Positions 8,376-15,218 of a stretch of DNA of 36,104 bases are shown one piece after another. The translations under genes and the position numbers were made by a program. The DNA comes from an uncultured SAR86 cluster bacterium. Its GTDB lineage: Bacteria; Pseudomonadota; Gammaproteobacteria; Magnimaribacterales; D2472. The stretch is from assembly GCA_902514105.1 (NCBI GenBank), contig CABXPU010000001.1:1-36104 (forward strand), read 5' to 3'. The notes beneath the pieces are model-generated. The model was not told the DNA's origin. It worked only from the letters and a program-made list of their open reading frames with translations, and did not search any database. Positions within the stretch are counted from its first letter, which is position 1. Each line of letters opens with the position of its first letter.

Positions 8376-9230
8376 ATGACCAATACAAATTTTAAAGACT
8401 TTATTTCGGATTATTCGATTGAAGTTGTTCCAAACTCTGCTGCAAAGATAGAATCTTTTTCAGATCTTCTGCCTCAAAATACAAGAGTTTATATAGCGCA
8501 TCTAGAAAAAGAGGATATAAGAACAATGGTTTCTACAGCTAAAAGACTTAGCGATGAAGGCTTTACTGTGATGCCACATTTCCCAGCTAGAATAATCAAA
8601 AATCAGTCAGTTTTAAATGATTGGATTTCTATGTATCAGAATGAAGCTGGAGTAAATGAGGCTCTTCTATTGGCCGGCGGCTCAACAAAACCAATAGGAG
8701 AACTTGATTCCTCTATTCAATTAATTGAATCAGGTTTATTTGACAAGGCTGGCTTCAAAAGGCTTCATATAGCCGGGCATCCTGAGGGTAGTAAAGATAT
8801 AGATCCTGATGGTGGAATTAAAAATGTTTCTGAAGCTCTTTCATGGAAACAAGAATTTTCTAAAAGAACAGACGCATCAATGGCAATAGCGACTCAATTT
8901 TGTTTTGATGCAGATATTGTAAAAAAATGGGCAGATCGCATTAAGGAAGATGGAATTGATATTCCTATTCATATTGGAATAGCTGGACCAGCAAAACTAC
9001 AGACATTACTTAAATTTTCAGTTGAATGTGGGATAGGTGCCTCAATGAAAATTCTCACTAAAAGAGCAAAAGATATAACAAAGTTATTATTGCCCTATAA
9101 ACCAACGCAAATCCTTAATGACTTAGCTGAATATAAATCTCAAGATCCAGAATTAAATATTGAGCAAGTTCACTTTTTCCCAATTGGAGGCATTAAACAA
9201 ACCACCAATTGGCTTGAAGAAGTTAATTAA
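8376..9230 (+). CDS. Divergent methylenetetrahydrofolate reductase (MTHFR/MetF)-family protein
   Basis: 284-residue TIM-barrel protein of the MTHFR superfamily, close in length to MetF. Supporting motifs are YSIEVVP (Glu16, replacing the FEFFP of MetF with the catalytic Glu kept), HIAGHPEGSKD (131-141, equivalent to the MetF YPExHP region) and ATQFCFDADIV (172-182, equivalent to TQFFFD). The loop that reads GDxP in MetF, with an Asp that modulates the flavin, reads LLLAGGSTKP (98-107), so that Asp is a Gly. This divergence suggests a related C1-folate reaction rather than standard MetF, but a reductase cannot be excluded. A good site AAGGA stands about 9 bases before the ATG. It follows lipA by 19 bases, and its 3' end overlaps the convergent PNGase F-like gene by 4 bases. 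Confidence 0.8.
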   Translation: MTNTNFKDFISDYSIEVVPNSAAKIESFSDLLPQNTRVYIAHLEKEDIRTMVSTAKRLSDEGFTVMPHFPARIIKNQSVLNDWISMYQNEAGVNEALLLAGGSTKPIGELDSSIQLIESGLFDKAGFKRLHIAGHPEGSKDIDPDGGIKNVSEALSWKQEFSKRTDASMAIATQFCFDADIVKKWADRIKEDGIDIPIHIGIAGPAKLQTLLKFSVECGIGASMKILTKRAKDITKLLLPYKPTQILNDLAEYKSQDPELNIEQVHFFPIGGIKQTTNWLEEVN

Positions 9231-10396
9231 TAGGTTATATAAGCTGCAACATTCCAGAAGTTAAACTCTGTCTCTGTTGTTACCTGCGCTTCTGGTATTG
9301 AGATGCTTATCTCATGAACTCCTTTTTCAAGTCTTCCAAGGTCAATTCTTTTTGGAGAAACTAAACTGCCTGGACACCAACCAGACCTAGAATAATCTGA
9401 AGAGGCAATTCTTTCTTCATGAGGCTCACCTTTCCATTCAGTTGTTTCCGACCAAACCCCAGAGCTAGGATTAAATCTTCTATAAGATGCACAATCATCT
9501 CTCCAAGGAGTAAATTCTTCTACCAGACCACCATTTAAACTAACCCTATTTATTTTTTTTACAAACTCATCGCCAGTGCCATGACCACCATGACCTGTTG
9601 TTAAATAATAAAGCACTACATCAGCATCTTTTTCTAGCTCAAAGTTTGCAGCTAAGGGTTTTGTAGCAAACTTATCATAACCATTTTGTGAAGTAGATAT
9701 AGGAGTAGTATTTACAAGTGAAACAATATTAGAAGCTCTTTTTGGCCTTTTCTCAAGAGGCTCAGAAAACACTATATTTGCATCAATCTCCCATCCTTTT
9801 TCAGACCAAGTATCCACAAAGACTCCAACCATAATCTCACCTTTTAATATTGGCATTAAATGAGAAATATCTTCACTCCAAGAGATATTTTCTTCCCATT
9901 TAGCAATATAAACAGGCTTTAGCTTTTCACAGCATTCCTGTGTATTGAAATAACCCACTCCAAATGGAGTTATAAATCTGAGAAGTTCTAAAGGGGGGAA
10001 ATATTGCTTATCCTCATTAAAGAATTTTTTTATAGCTGGATGTGGATCATTTTCTTCACCCATGCTTGGAAAATCTTTATTTTTTAGATCTATCAGCGAG
10101 TAATCTGAAGATGGAGGAATAATAAAGAATGAACCCGATTTATCCCAAGGGTCTCCTGTTGAAATAAGTCTTATATTGGCGCTAGCATGAAGATAATCAT
10201 TATTCATTGGCAGATTAATCTTTTTTAAAACCACTCTCCCCGAATCCATTCTGATTATTTCACGATTAATATCTTCTGGGTCTTTAAAATTAACCTTTTG
10301 ATTATCAAAGATCTCAAAAGCTACCATCTCATCTACAGATTCATCTGAGCAGGAAGAGATAATTATTAAAATAAAAAAGATATTTAAGTACTTCAT
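9227..10396 (-). CDS. Putative lipoprotein related to peptide-N-glycosidase F (PNGase F)
   Basis: 389-residue protein with a lipoprotein signal peptide (ISSC, Cys16). Several blocks resemble Elizabethkingia PNGase F, which removes N-linked glycans from asparagine: LLRFITPFGVG (138-148; GRFITPYWVG), GVFVDTWSEKGWEIDANIVF (191-210; IYTETWLAKGREYSVDFDIV), and SGWCPGSLVSPKRIDL (338-353; AGWCPGMAVPTRIDV). The primary catalytic Asp60 of PNGase F aligns with Asp85 in DPWDKSG, and Glu206 aligns with Glu277 in TGDEFVKKINRVSLNG. Glu118 becomes Asp195, a conservative change. These alignments were made by eye from memory of the enzyme. The ATG overlaps the dctM stop by 4 bases (ATGA), so it is translationally coupled to the TRAP permeases. 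Activity on glycans is inferred. Confidence 0.75.
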   Translation of the reverse strand: MKYLNIFFILIIISSCSDESVDEMVAFEIFDNQKVNFKDPEDINREIIRMDSGRVVLKKINLPMNNDYLHASANIRLISTGDPWDKSGSFFIIPPSSDYSLIDLKNKDFPSMGEENDPHPAIKKFFNEDKQYFPPLELLRFITPFGVGYFNTQECCEKLKPVYIAKWEENISWSEDISHLMPILKGEIMVGVFVDTWSEKGWEIDANIVFSEPLEKRPKRASNIVSLVNTTPISTSQNGYDKFATKPLAANFELEKDADVVLYYLTTGHGGHGTGDEFVKKINRVSLNGGLVEEFTPWRDDCASYRRFNPSSGVWSETTEWKGEPHEERIASSDYSRSGWCPGSLVSPKRIDLGRLEKGVHEISISIPEAQVTTETEFNFWNVAAYITY

Positions 10397-11739
10397 AAAG
10401 CAAATAATACGATGCTGGGGAAAATTAATACAATTATGAGTATTAAGAGTTGAATTAATATAAAAGGCATCACCCCTTTATATATATCTGACGTTTGAAT
10501 GGATTCACTAGCAACACCCCTTAAATAAAATAGAGAAAACCCAAATGGAGGAGTTAAGAATGAAGTTTGAAGGTTTATAGCCAAAAGGATTGCAAGCCAT
10601 ACTGGGTCAAATCCCATCATCAATAATGGCGGGGCAACTAATGGCACTATTACATAACAGATTTCAATGAAGTCTAAAATAAATCCAAGCAGAAAGACTA
10701 CGAATAAAACAAAGATCAGCGCTCCATAGGCTCCTCCTGGCAATGAATTAAATATAAGTTCAATTAAGTCATCTCCTCCGACACCTCTGAAGACTAAAGA
10801 AAAGATTGAGGCACCAATAAGTATAGTAAAAATCATGGTTGTAACAATTGCAGTTCTTTCACTGCTTTCTTTTAAAAAGCCTAACGTCAATTTTCCATTA
10901 ATTGTTGCAATAATCATTGCACCCATAGCCCCAATGGCTGCAGCTTCTGTTGGGGTTGCAATGCCAGCAATAATTGAACCTAATACCATAATAATTAGCA
11001 GTAAAGGCATGGCTAGAGTTTTTAAGAGCTCTGATTTAAGGGGAGGGCTGTCATCAGGCTTGAATTCTATTTCAGGATTCTTAGAGTTTTTATATATTGT
11101 ATATATAAGGTATGAAAGACAAATTAGCGCTCCTGGAAGGATGGCTCCAATAAAAAGATCACCAACAGTAACAGTCTTTTGTGAAAATATTCCCATGTTA
11201 TTTTGGGCTCTCTGATAAGCATTAGACATAACATCGCCAAGGAGAACCAGGGCTATAGATGGGGGAATTATCTGACCAAGGGTTCCAGTTGATGCAACCA
11301 AGCCTGAAGAGAAATCTTTTTTATATCCTTGTTTAACCAATACTGGAAGAGACATTAATCCCATGGTAACAACGGTTGCCCCAACTATCCCAGTGCTTGC
11401 TGCAAGAAGGGCCCCAACAAGAATAATGGAAATACTTAGACCACCGCGAATATTCTTAAATGCTAATGCCATATTCTCAAGCATCTTTGCAGCTATTCCA
11501 GACCTTTCTAAGATAGTTCCCATAAATATAAATAAAGGCACTGCAAGTAAAGTAACATTATTCATAATGCCAAAGATTCTTAGGGGGATACTTTTAAAGA
11601 TTGCAGGATCAAAGATTCCAAAAGGAATACATATTAAAGAAAAAATTATAGATATTCCCGCTAAAGTTAATGCTACAGGATAACCAAGTAATAAAGCAGC
11701 ACAAACCAGAATTAATAAGAGTAATGGAATTATTTCCAT
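10393..11739 (-). CDS. TRAP transporter large permease subunit (DctM type)
   Basis: 448-residue polytopic membrane protein, the ion-coupled transport subunit of a TRAP system. It is almost entirely hydrophobic with 12 or so segments and shows the family features GYPVALTLAG (19-28), an internally repeated core, GTLGQIIPPSIALVLLGD and IATPTEAAAIGAMGAM, plus the C-terminal LLAINLQTSFLTPPFGFSLF. The GTxGQIIPPSI loop is diagnostic of DctM. It overlaps dctQ by 10 bases upstream and the PNGase F-like lipoprotein gene by 4 bases downstream. The binding protein is not in this operon; the TakP-like receptor at 5689-6777 on the plus strand is the obvious candidate partner, and the GDVMSNAYQRAQ loop length fits large permeases of the 2-oxoacid/mannitol group. 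Confidence 0.95.
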   Translation of the reverse strand: MEIIPLLLLILVCAALLLGYPVALTLAGISIIFSLICIPFGIFDPAIFKSIPLRIFGIMNNVTLLAVPLFIFMGTILERSGIAAKMLENMALAFKNIRGGLSISIILVGALLAASTGIVGATVVTMGLMSLPVLVKQGYKKDFSSGLVASTGTLGQIIPPSIALVLLGDVMSNAYQRAQNNMGIFSQKTVTVGDLFIGAILPGALICLSYLIYTIYKNSKNPEIEFKPDDSPPLKSELLKTLAMPLLLIIMVLGSIIAGIATPTEAAAIGAMGAMIIATINGKLTLGFLKESSERTAIVTTMIFTILIGASIFSLVFRGVGGDDLIELIFNSLPGGAYGALIFVLFVVFLLGFILDFIEICYVIVPLVAPPLLMMGFDPVWLAILLAINLQTSFLTPPFGFSLFYLRGVASESIQTSDIYKGVMPFILIQLLILIIVLIFPSIVLFAL

Positions 11740-12203
11740 AGTATTTTCGATGCCTTATACAAGAAAGCAATTGTAAGAGTTATTGGAAATAAAAAGATAA
11801 ATGATTTTTGTAAGTAAACATACTTAAGGCCACCCGGTTCAGTAGAAATTTCTTTTATAGCCCACGATATATTTACCAAATCTAAAGAATATATAAATAT
11901 CACTAGACAGACTGGCATTAAAAATAAAGCGCCGCCCAGAAGATCAACCATATTCTTATATTTAGAACTAGCATTACGATAAAAGACATCTACTCTGACA
12001 TGCTCGTCCAAATTAAAAACAAAACCAGCACAACCTAAGAATAATAGAGCATGCAAGTACATAACCAGCTCTTGTAAATCTGTCCTACCAATTCCAAAAT
12101 AATATCTGCTTATAATTATTATCACCATAAGCAATGTCATTACTGGGATTAGGTATGAAATACACTTTCCCATTAGGTTTATAAATCTTTCTAACATTTT
12201 CAT
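11730..12203 (-). CDS. TRAP transporter small permease subunit (DctQ type)
   Basis: 157-residue membrane protein with four predicted transmembrane helices (about 12-29, 44-62, 86-107 and 131-151). The second-helix region GRTDLQELVMYLHALLFLGC followed by LDEHVRVDVFY is typical of DctQ subunits, which pair with DctM to form the TRAP membrane complex. It is the first gene of the minus-strand unit dctQ-dctM-PNGase F-like and overlaps dctM by 10 bases. It is divergent from yaaA with only 30 bases between the two start codons, so promoters of both must lie in or near that gap; none is obvious. Confidence 0.93.
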   Translation of the reverse strand: MKMLERFINLMGKCISYLIPVMTLLMVIIIISRYYFGIGRTDLQELVMYLHALLFLGCAGFVFNLDEHVRVDVFYRNASSKYKNMVDLLGGALFLMPVCLVIFIYSLDLVNISWAIKEISTEPGGLKYVYLQKSFIFLFPITLTIAFLYKASKILWK

Positions 12204-12233
12204 TAGAAGTATCTTCTAGATTTAGTTAAAATT

Positions 12234-13007
12234 ATGAACATGATTATAGTTCTTTCTCCAGCAAAAACATTGGATTACTCAAATACAGCTAATGAGAATC
12301 ATACCGCGCCTCAGTTTTTAAACCAATCCAGCAAATTGATTAAAACTTTAAAAACAAAAGAACCAAAAGATATTGCATCATTAATGGGACTTAGCGACAA
12401 ATTAGCAATTCTTAATTTTGACAGGTACCAATCGTGGACTGCCAGTAAATCATTATCAGATGAATCCAAGCCATCCATGTTTGTTTTTAAGGGTGATGTT
12501 TATAAGGGGCTTCAAGCAGAGAACTTTACTGGGGGCGATATTAAATTTGCACAGCAGCATTTAAGAATCTTATCAGGTCTTTATGGCATATTAAGACCAT
12601 TAGATGTTATTAAGCCATATCGATTAGAGATGGGAACTAAATTAAAAACTGATTCAACCTCAAATCTATATGATTTTTGGGGCGACAAGATTCAAAAAAA
12701 TATAACTAATGAACTTAAGCAGCAGAAATCTAATCTATTAATTAATTTAGCATCAAAAGAGTATTTCTCAGCGCTTGGCAATATGCCAGAAGGCATCAAA
12801 GTTGTTTCTCCAGTTTTTAAAGATTTTAAAAACGGGAAATACAAAATAATCAGCTTTTATGCAAAAAAAGTTAGAGGGACAATGTCTAATTGGATTATTA
12901 AAAATAGGATTAAGGATATAAAAAAGCTTTATAACTTTAACGAAGATGGATATTACTTCTCTAAAGAGTTATCAACTCCTGAGGAGCCAGTATTTTTAAG
13001 GGACTAG
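12234..13007 (+). CDS. yaaA: Peroxide stress protein YaaA (DUF328/UPF0246)
   Basis: YaaA lowers intracellular free iron and so limits Fenton damage under peroxide stress; it also binds DNA. The N-terminal IIVLSPAKTLDYS, the middle ILSGLYGILRPLDVIKPYRLEMG and the C-terminal VVSPVFKDFKNGKYKIISFY and KKVRGTMSNWII blocks are hallmark regions. The length (257 residues) is normal. A second ATG two codons in (12240) gives the N-terminus most relatives have and may be the real start. The 3' end overlaps the convergent crotonase gene by 12 bases. Confidence 0.96.
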   Translation: MNMIIVLSPAKTLDYSNTANENHTAPQFLNQSSKLIKTLKTKEPKDIASLMGLSDKLAILNFDRYQSWTASKSLSDESKPSMFVFKGDVYKGLQAENFTGGDIKFAQQHLRILSGLYGILRPLDVIKPYRLEMGTKLKTDSTSNLYDFWGDKIQKNITNELKQQKSNLLINLASKEYFSALGNMPEGIKVVSPVFKDFKNGKYKIISFYAKKVRGTMSNWIIKNRIKDIKKLYNFNEDGYYFSKELSTPEEPVFLRD

Positions 13008-13853
13008 ACCCTCTTTATCCCAAAAACTCTTTAATTCTTCCAGGTCCTCAAAAGTACCTCCTTCTTTTTTCATAAACGCAGTCATAGCAGTTTCCATATC
13101 AGCTTTGCTAAGAAGGCTAGAATTCCATGCGGCATGATAATCCAATGAATCTTGGACGCTGTGATCTCTTGCATAATTGATCTGTTTTTTAATTATTCTG
13201 CTAACAAGGGGAGATTTACCTGCTATCATTTTTGCAATCTTTTCAACCTCATTCACGAGTTCTTCCGATGAGGAATACACTTCATTAACAAAACCAAGTT
13301 CTTTAGCTTCTGCAGCATCAAACTTTCTGCCCGTGTATGCTAGCTCCCTAACTTTTGCAAGCGGCATAAGGCTTGGAAGTCTCTGCAGGGTGCCAACATC
13401 TGCTGCAATGCCTATGTCTACTTCTGCTATTTTAAAGAAAGCATTTGATGAACAAAATCTCATATCACAAGCAGCAACCATATCTATCCCGCCGCCAATA
13501 CAAGCGCCATCAATAGCAGCAATTGTTGGCAGCCTACACTCTTCAAGAGCTGTAAACGAGTTTTGAAGCTCTAAGATTTCGTGATAAAAGGCTTCTCTCA
13601 TTCTTGCCGGATCTTTTTTCTTATCAGAAACAGAAGGAGTAAAATTAGCAAAATCCATTCCAGCACTAAAATGTTTACCTTCCCCGGTTAGAAGGATCAC
13701 TCTTGCTTGAGCGCCCCTATCTATTTCTTTTATTAGTTCTGGTAATTCTTTCCAAAATAGACGAGTCATTGAATTAAATTTATTTGGTCTATTCATTTTT
13801 AGATGAGCAATATCATCCTTAATTGTTAGGTCAAAACATGTTGTTTTAGTCAT
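12996..13853 (-). CDS. Enoyl-CoA hydratase/isomerase family, delta(3,5)-delta(2,4)-dienoyl-CoA isomerase type
   Basis: 285-residue crotonase that likely shifts double bonds in dienoyl-CoA intermediates of unsaturated fatty acid oxidation. The oxyanion-hole segments GKHFSAGMDF (59-68) and DGACIGGGIDM (115-125) are present. The catalytic acids known from rat ECH1 are all recognisable: Asp124 (GGGIDM), Glu144 (FFKIAEVDIG) and Asp152 (IAADVGTLQRLP), and the last block is close to the ECH1 signature. The frame can start at TTG 13859, but the ATG at 13853 is preferred: it overlaps the preceding small gene by 8 bases (ATGACTAA) and has GGAG about 10 bases upstream. No thiolase or hydroxyacyl-CoA dehydrogenase gene lies next to it. 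Confidence 0.9.
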   Translation of the reverse strand: MTKTTCFDLTIKDDIAHLKMNRPNKFNSMTRLFWKELPELIKEIDRGAQARVILLTGEGKHFSAGMDFANFTPSVSDKKKDPARMREAFYHEILELQNSFTALEECRLPTIAAIDGACIGGGIDMVAACDMRFCSSNAFFKIAEVDIGIAADVGTLQRLPSLMPLAKVRELAYTGRKFDAAEAKELGFVNEVYSSSEELVNEVEKIAKMIAGKSPLVSRIIKKQINYARDHSVQDSLDYHAAWNSSLLSKADMETAMTAFMKKEGGTFEDLEELKSFWDKEGLVP

Positions 13854-14037
13854 TTTCAATCAGCTCCAAAGATTTTTTAACAGTATTTCTCATTTCATCC
13901 ACTAATTCAAAAGTTTTATGATGAGGCAAGACAACCTTTCTATCTAAACTAAGTTTAAATAAACCTTTTTCTATTTCTTTTAAATTCTTTATTAGTTCTG
14001 AGTTCATATTTTTTAGCTTTATTTGTTTCAATGGCAT
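13846..14037 (-). CDS. Small hypothetical protein upstream of the dienoyl-CoA isomerase
   Basis: 63 codons from an ATG at 14037, with GAGA about six bases upstream; an internal ATG at 14007 would give a 53-residue product. The protein is charged and probably helical (SELIKNLKEIEKGLFKLSLD, then KTFELVDEMRNTVKKSLELI), with no signal peptide, cysteines or known motif. The family is not recognised. The stop overlaps the crotonase ATG by 8 bases, and translational coupling is the best reason to believe it is real. Only 17 bases separate its start from the divergent alkaline phosphatase start if the longer form is used. Confidence 0.6.
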   Translation of the reverse strand: MPLKQIKLKNMNSELIKNLKEIEKGLFKLSLDRKVVLPHHKTFELVDEMRNTVKKSLELIEND

Positions 14038-14054
14038 TATAATCTCAATACTTT

Positions 14055-15212
14055 ATGAAATCATCAATACATAACAGCTTTCCGTTTGTTTGCATTTTTG
14101 CATGCCTTTTTCTTATTTCGGGAATCGTTGTCGCAAAAGAAAGCCCAGAAGAGTTTATCAAAATAGGAAATAAGCAAATACAAGAGCTGAATATTATTGA
14201 ATTTGATTCAAGTAATCCAAAGAATATTATTTTATTAATAGGTGATGGGATGGGGCCCAATCAGGTTTCTTTAGTAAGAATTGCAGCCGGTGGACCAGAA
14301 TATAGGCTTGCAATAGATATGATGCCATATATCGGTGTTGTGCTGACTCATTCAATCAATAATATATATACAGACTCAGCCTCATCCGCGACTGCATACT
14401 CTACTGGAGAGAAAACTATAAATGGTTATATAGCATTAAATAGTAAGAAAGAGCCTCTTCAAATCTTAACTGAAGAGCTTCACAAAAAAGGCTATGCAAA
14501 TGGCCTAGTTGCAACCTCATCAATTACCCACGCAACTCCAGCAGCTTTTTATGCAAGAGTTGATGACAGAGAGAAAGAAATAGAGATAGCCAAACAGCTA
14601 GTTAAGGCAGATTTTATTAGTATTGCTCTTGGAGGAGGCCAGGATTATTTTAAGAAAATTAAAGAGCCTAATATAAATTTTGTTTATACATTAGATGATA
14701 TTGATGAATCAGATGCCGCTAAAGATTCAAGGATAATCGGCTTGTTTGATAAAGAAGGGATTATGAGAGATAAAAACAAGCCCACTCAGCAAGCAATGAC
14801 AAAAAAAGCTTTAAACTTTTTAACAAGCAATACTAATTCATGCAATCGTTTCTTTTTGATGTCAGAAGGAAGTCAAATCGATTGGGCAGGCCATCTAAAC
14901 AATACAGAATATTTATTAGCTGAATTTGATGATTTTGATAAAACCATAAGAGACATCATTGAATTTGTTAACAGAGATAAAAATACTTTACTTATAGTTA
15001 CAGCCGACCATGAAACTGGTGGACTGCAATTGCTTGGTCAAAAAGATAATACAGTAAAAATTAAGTATACAACTCAAGGCCACTCAGCCCTTCCGGTTAA
15101 TGTTTATGCTTATGGTCCTGGAGCAGACAATTTTACAGGTGTAATGGATAACACAGACATTTTTAAGAAAATTTCTAGAATTACATCTATAAATCATTCA
15201 ACTTGTAATTAA
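14055..15212 (+). CDS. phoA: Alkaline phosphatase (PhoA family)
   Basis: Exported phosphomonoesterase of 385 residues. A signal peptide covers about residues 1-27 (cleavage near VVA-KE). The metal and nucleophile residues are visible: Asp64 in LLIGDGMGPNQ, the phosphorylated Ser108 in YTDSASSATAYSTGEK, Glu271/Asp276/His280 in SEGSQIDWAGH, Asp318-His319 in TADHETGG and His343 in GHSALPV. It should release inorganic phosphate from organic esters in the periplasm. The start is 17 bases from a divergent small gene, and no PhoB box was identified by eye. The CysQ-like gene follows after 6 bases, so the two phosphatases are likely co-transcribed. At 385 residues it is shorter than E. coli PhoA (471), as in several marine forms. 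Confidence 0.94.
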   Translation: MKSSIHNSFPFVCIFACLFLISGIVVAKESPEEFIKIGNKQIQELNIIEFDSSNPKNIILLIGDGMGPNQVSLVRIAAGGPEYRLAIDMMPYIGVVLTHSINNIYTDSASSATAYSTGEKTINGYIALNSKKEPLQILTEELHKKGYANGLVATSSITHATPAAFYARVDDREKEIEIAKQLVKADFISIALGGGQDYFKKIKEPNINFVYTLDDIDESDAAKDSRIIGLFDKEGIMRDKNKPTQQAMTKKALNFLTSNTNSCNRFFLMSEGSQIDWAGHLNNTEYLLAEFDDFDKTIRDIIEFVNRDKNTLLIVTADHETGGLQLLGQKDNTVKIKYTTQGHSALPVNVYAYGPGADNFTGVMDNTDIFKKISRITSINHSTCN

Positions 15213-15218
15213 TAATTT

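Noticed and set aside
10835-11683. Long plus-strand frames opposite dctM
   Set aside because: They lie entirely opposite a well-supported membrane protein gene and their translations show no motif; hydrophobic genes often leave open antisense frames.
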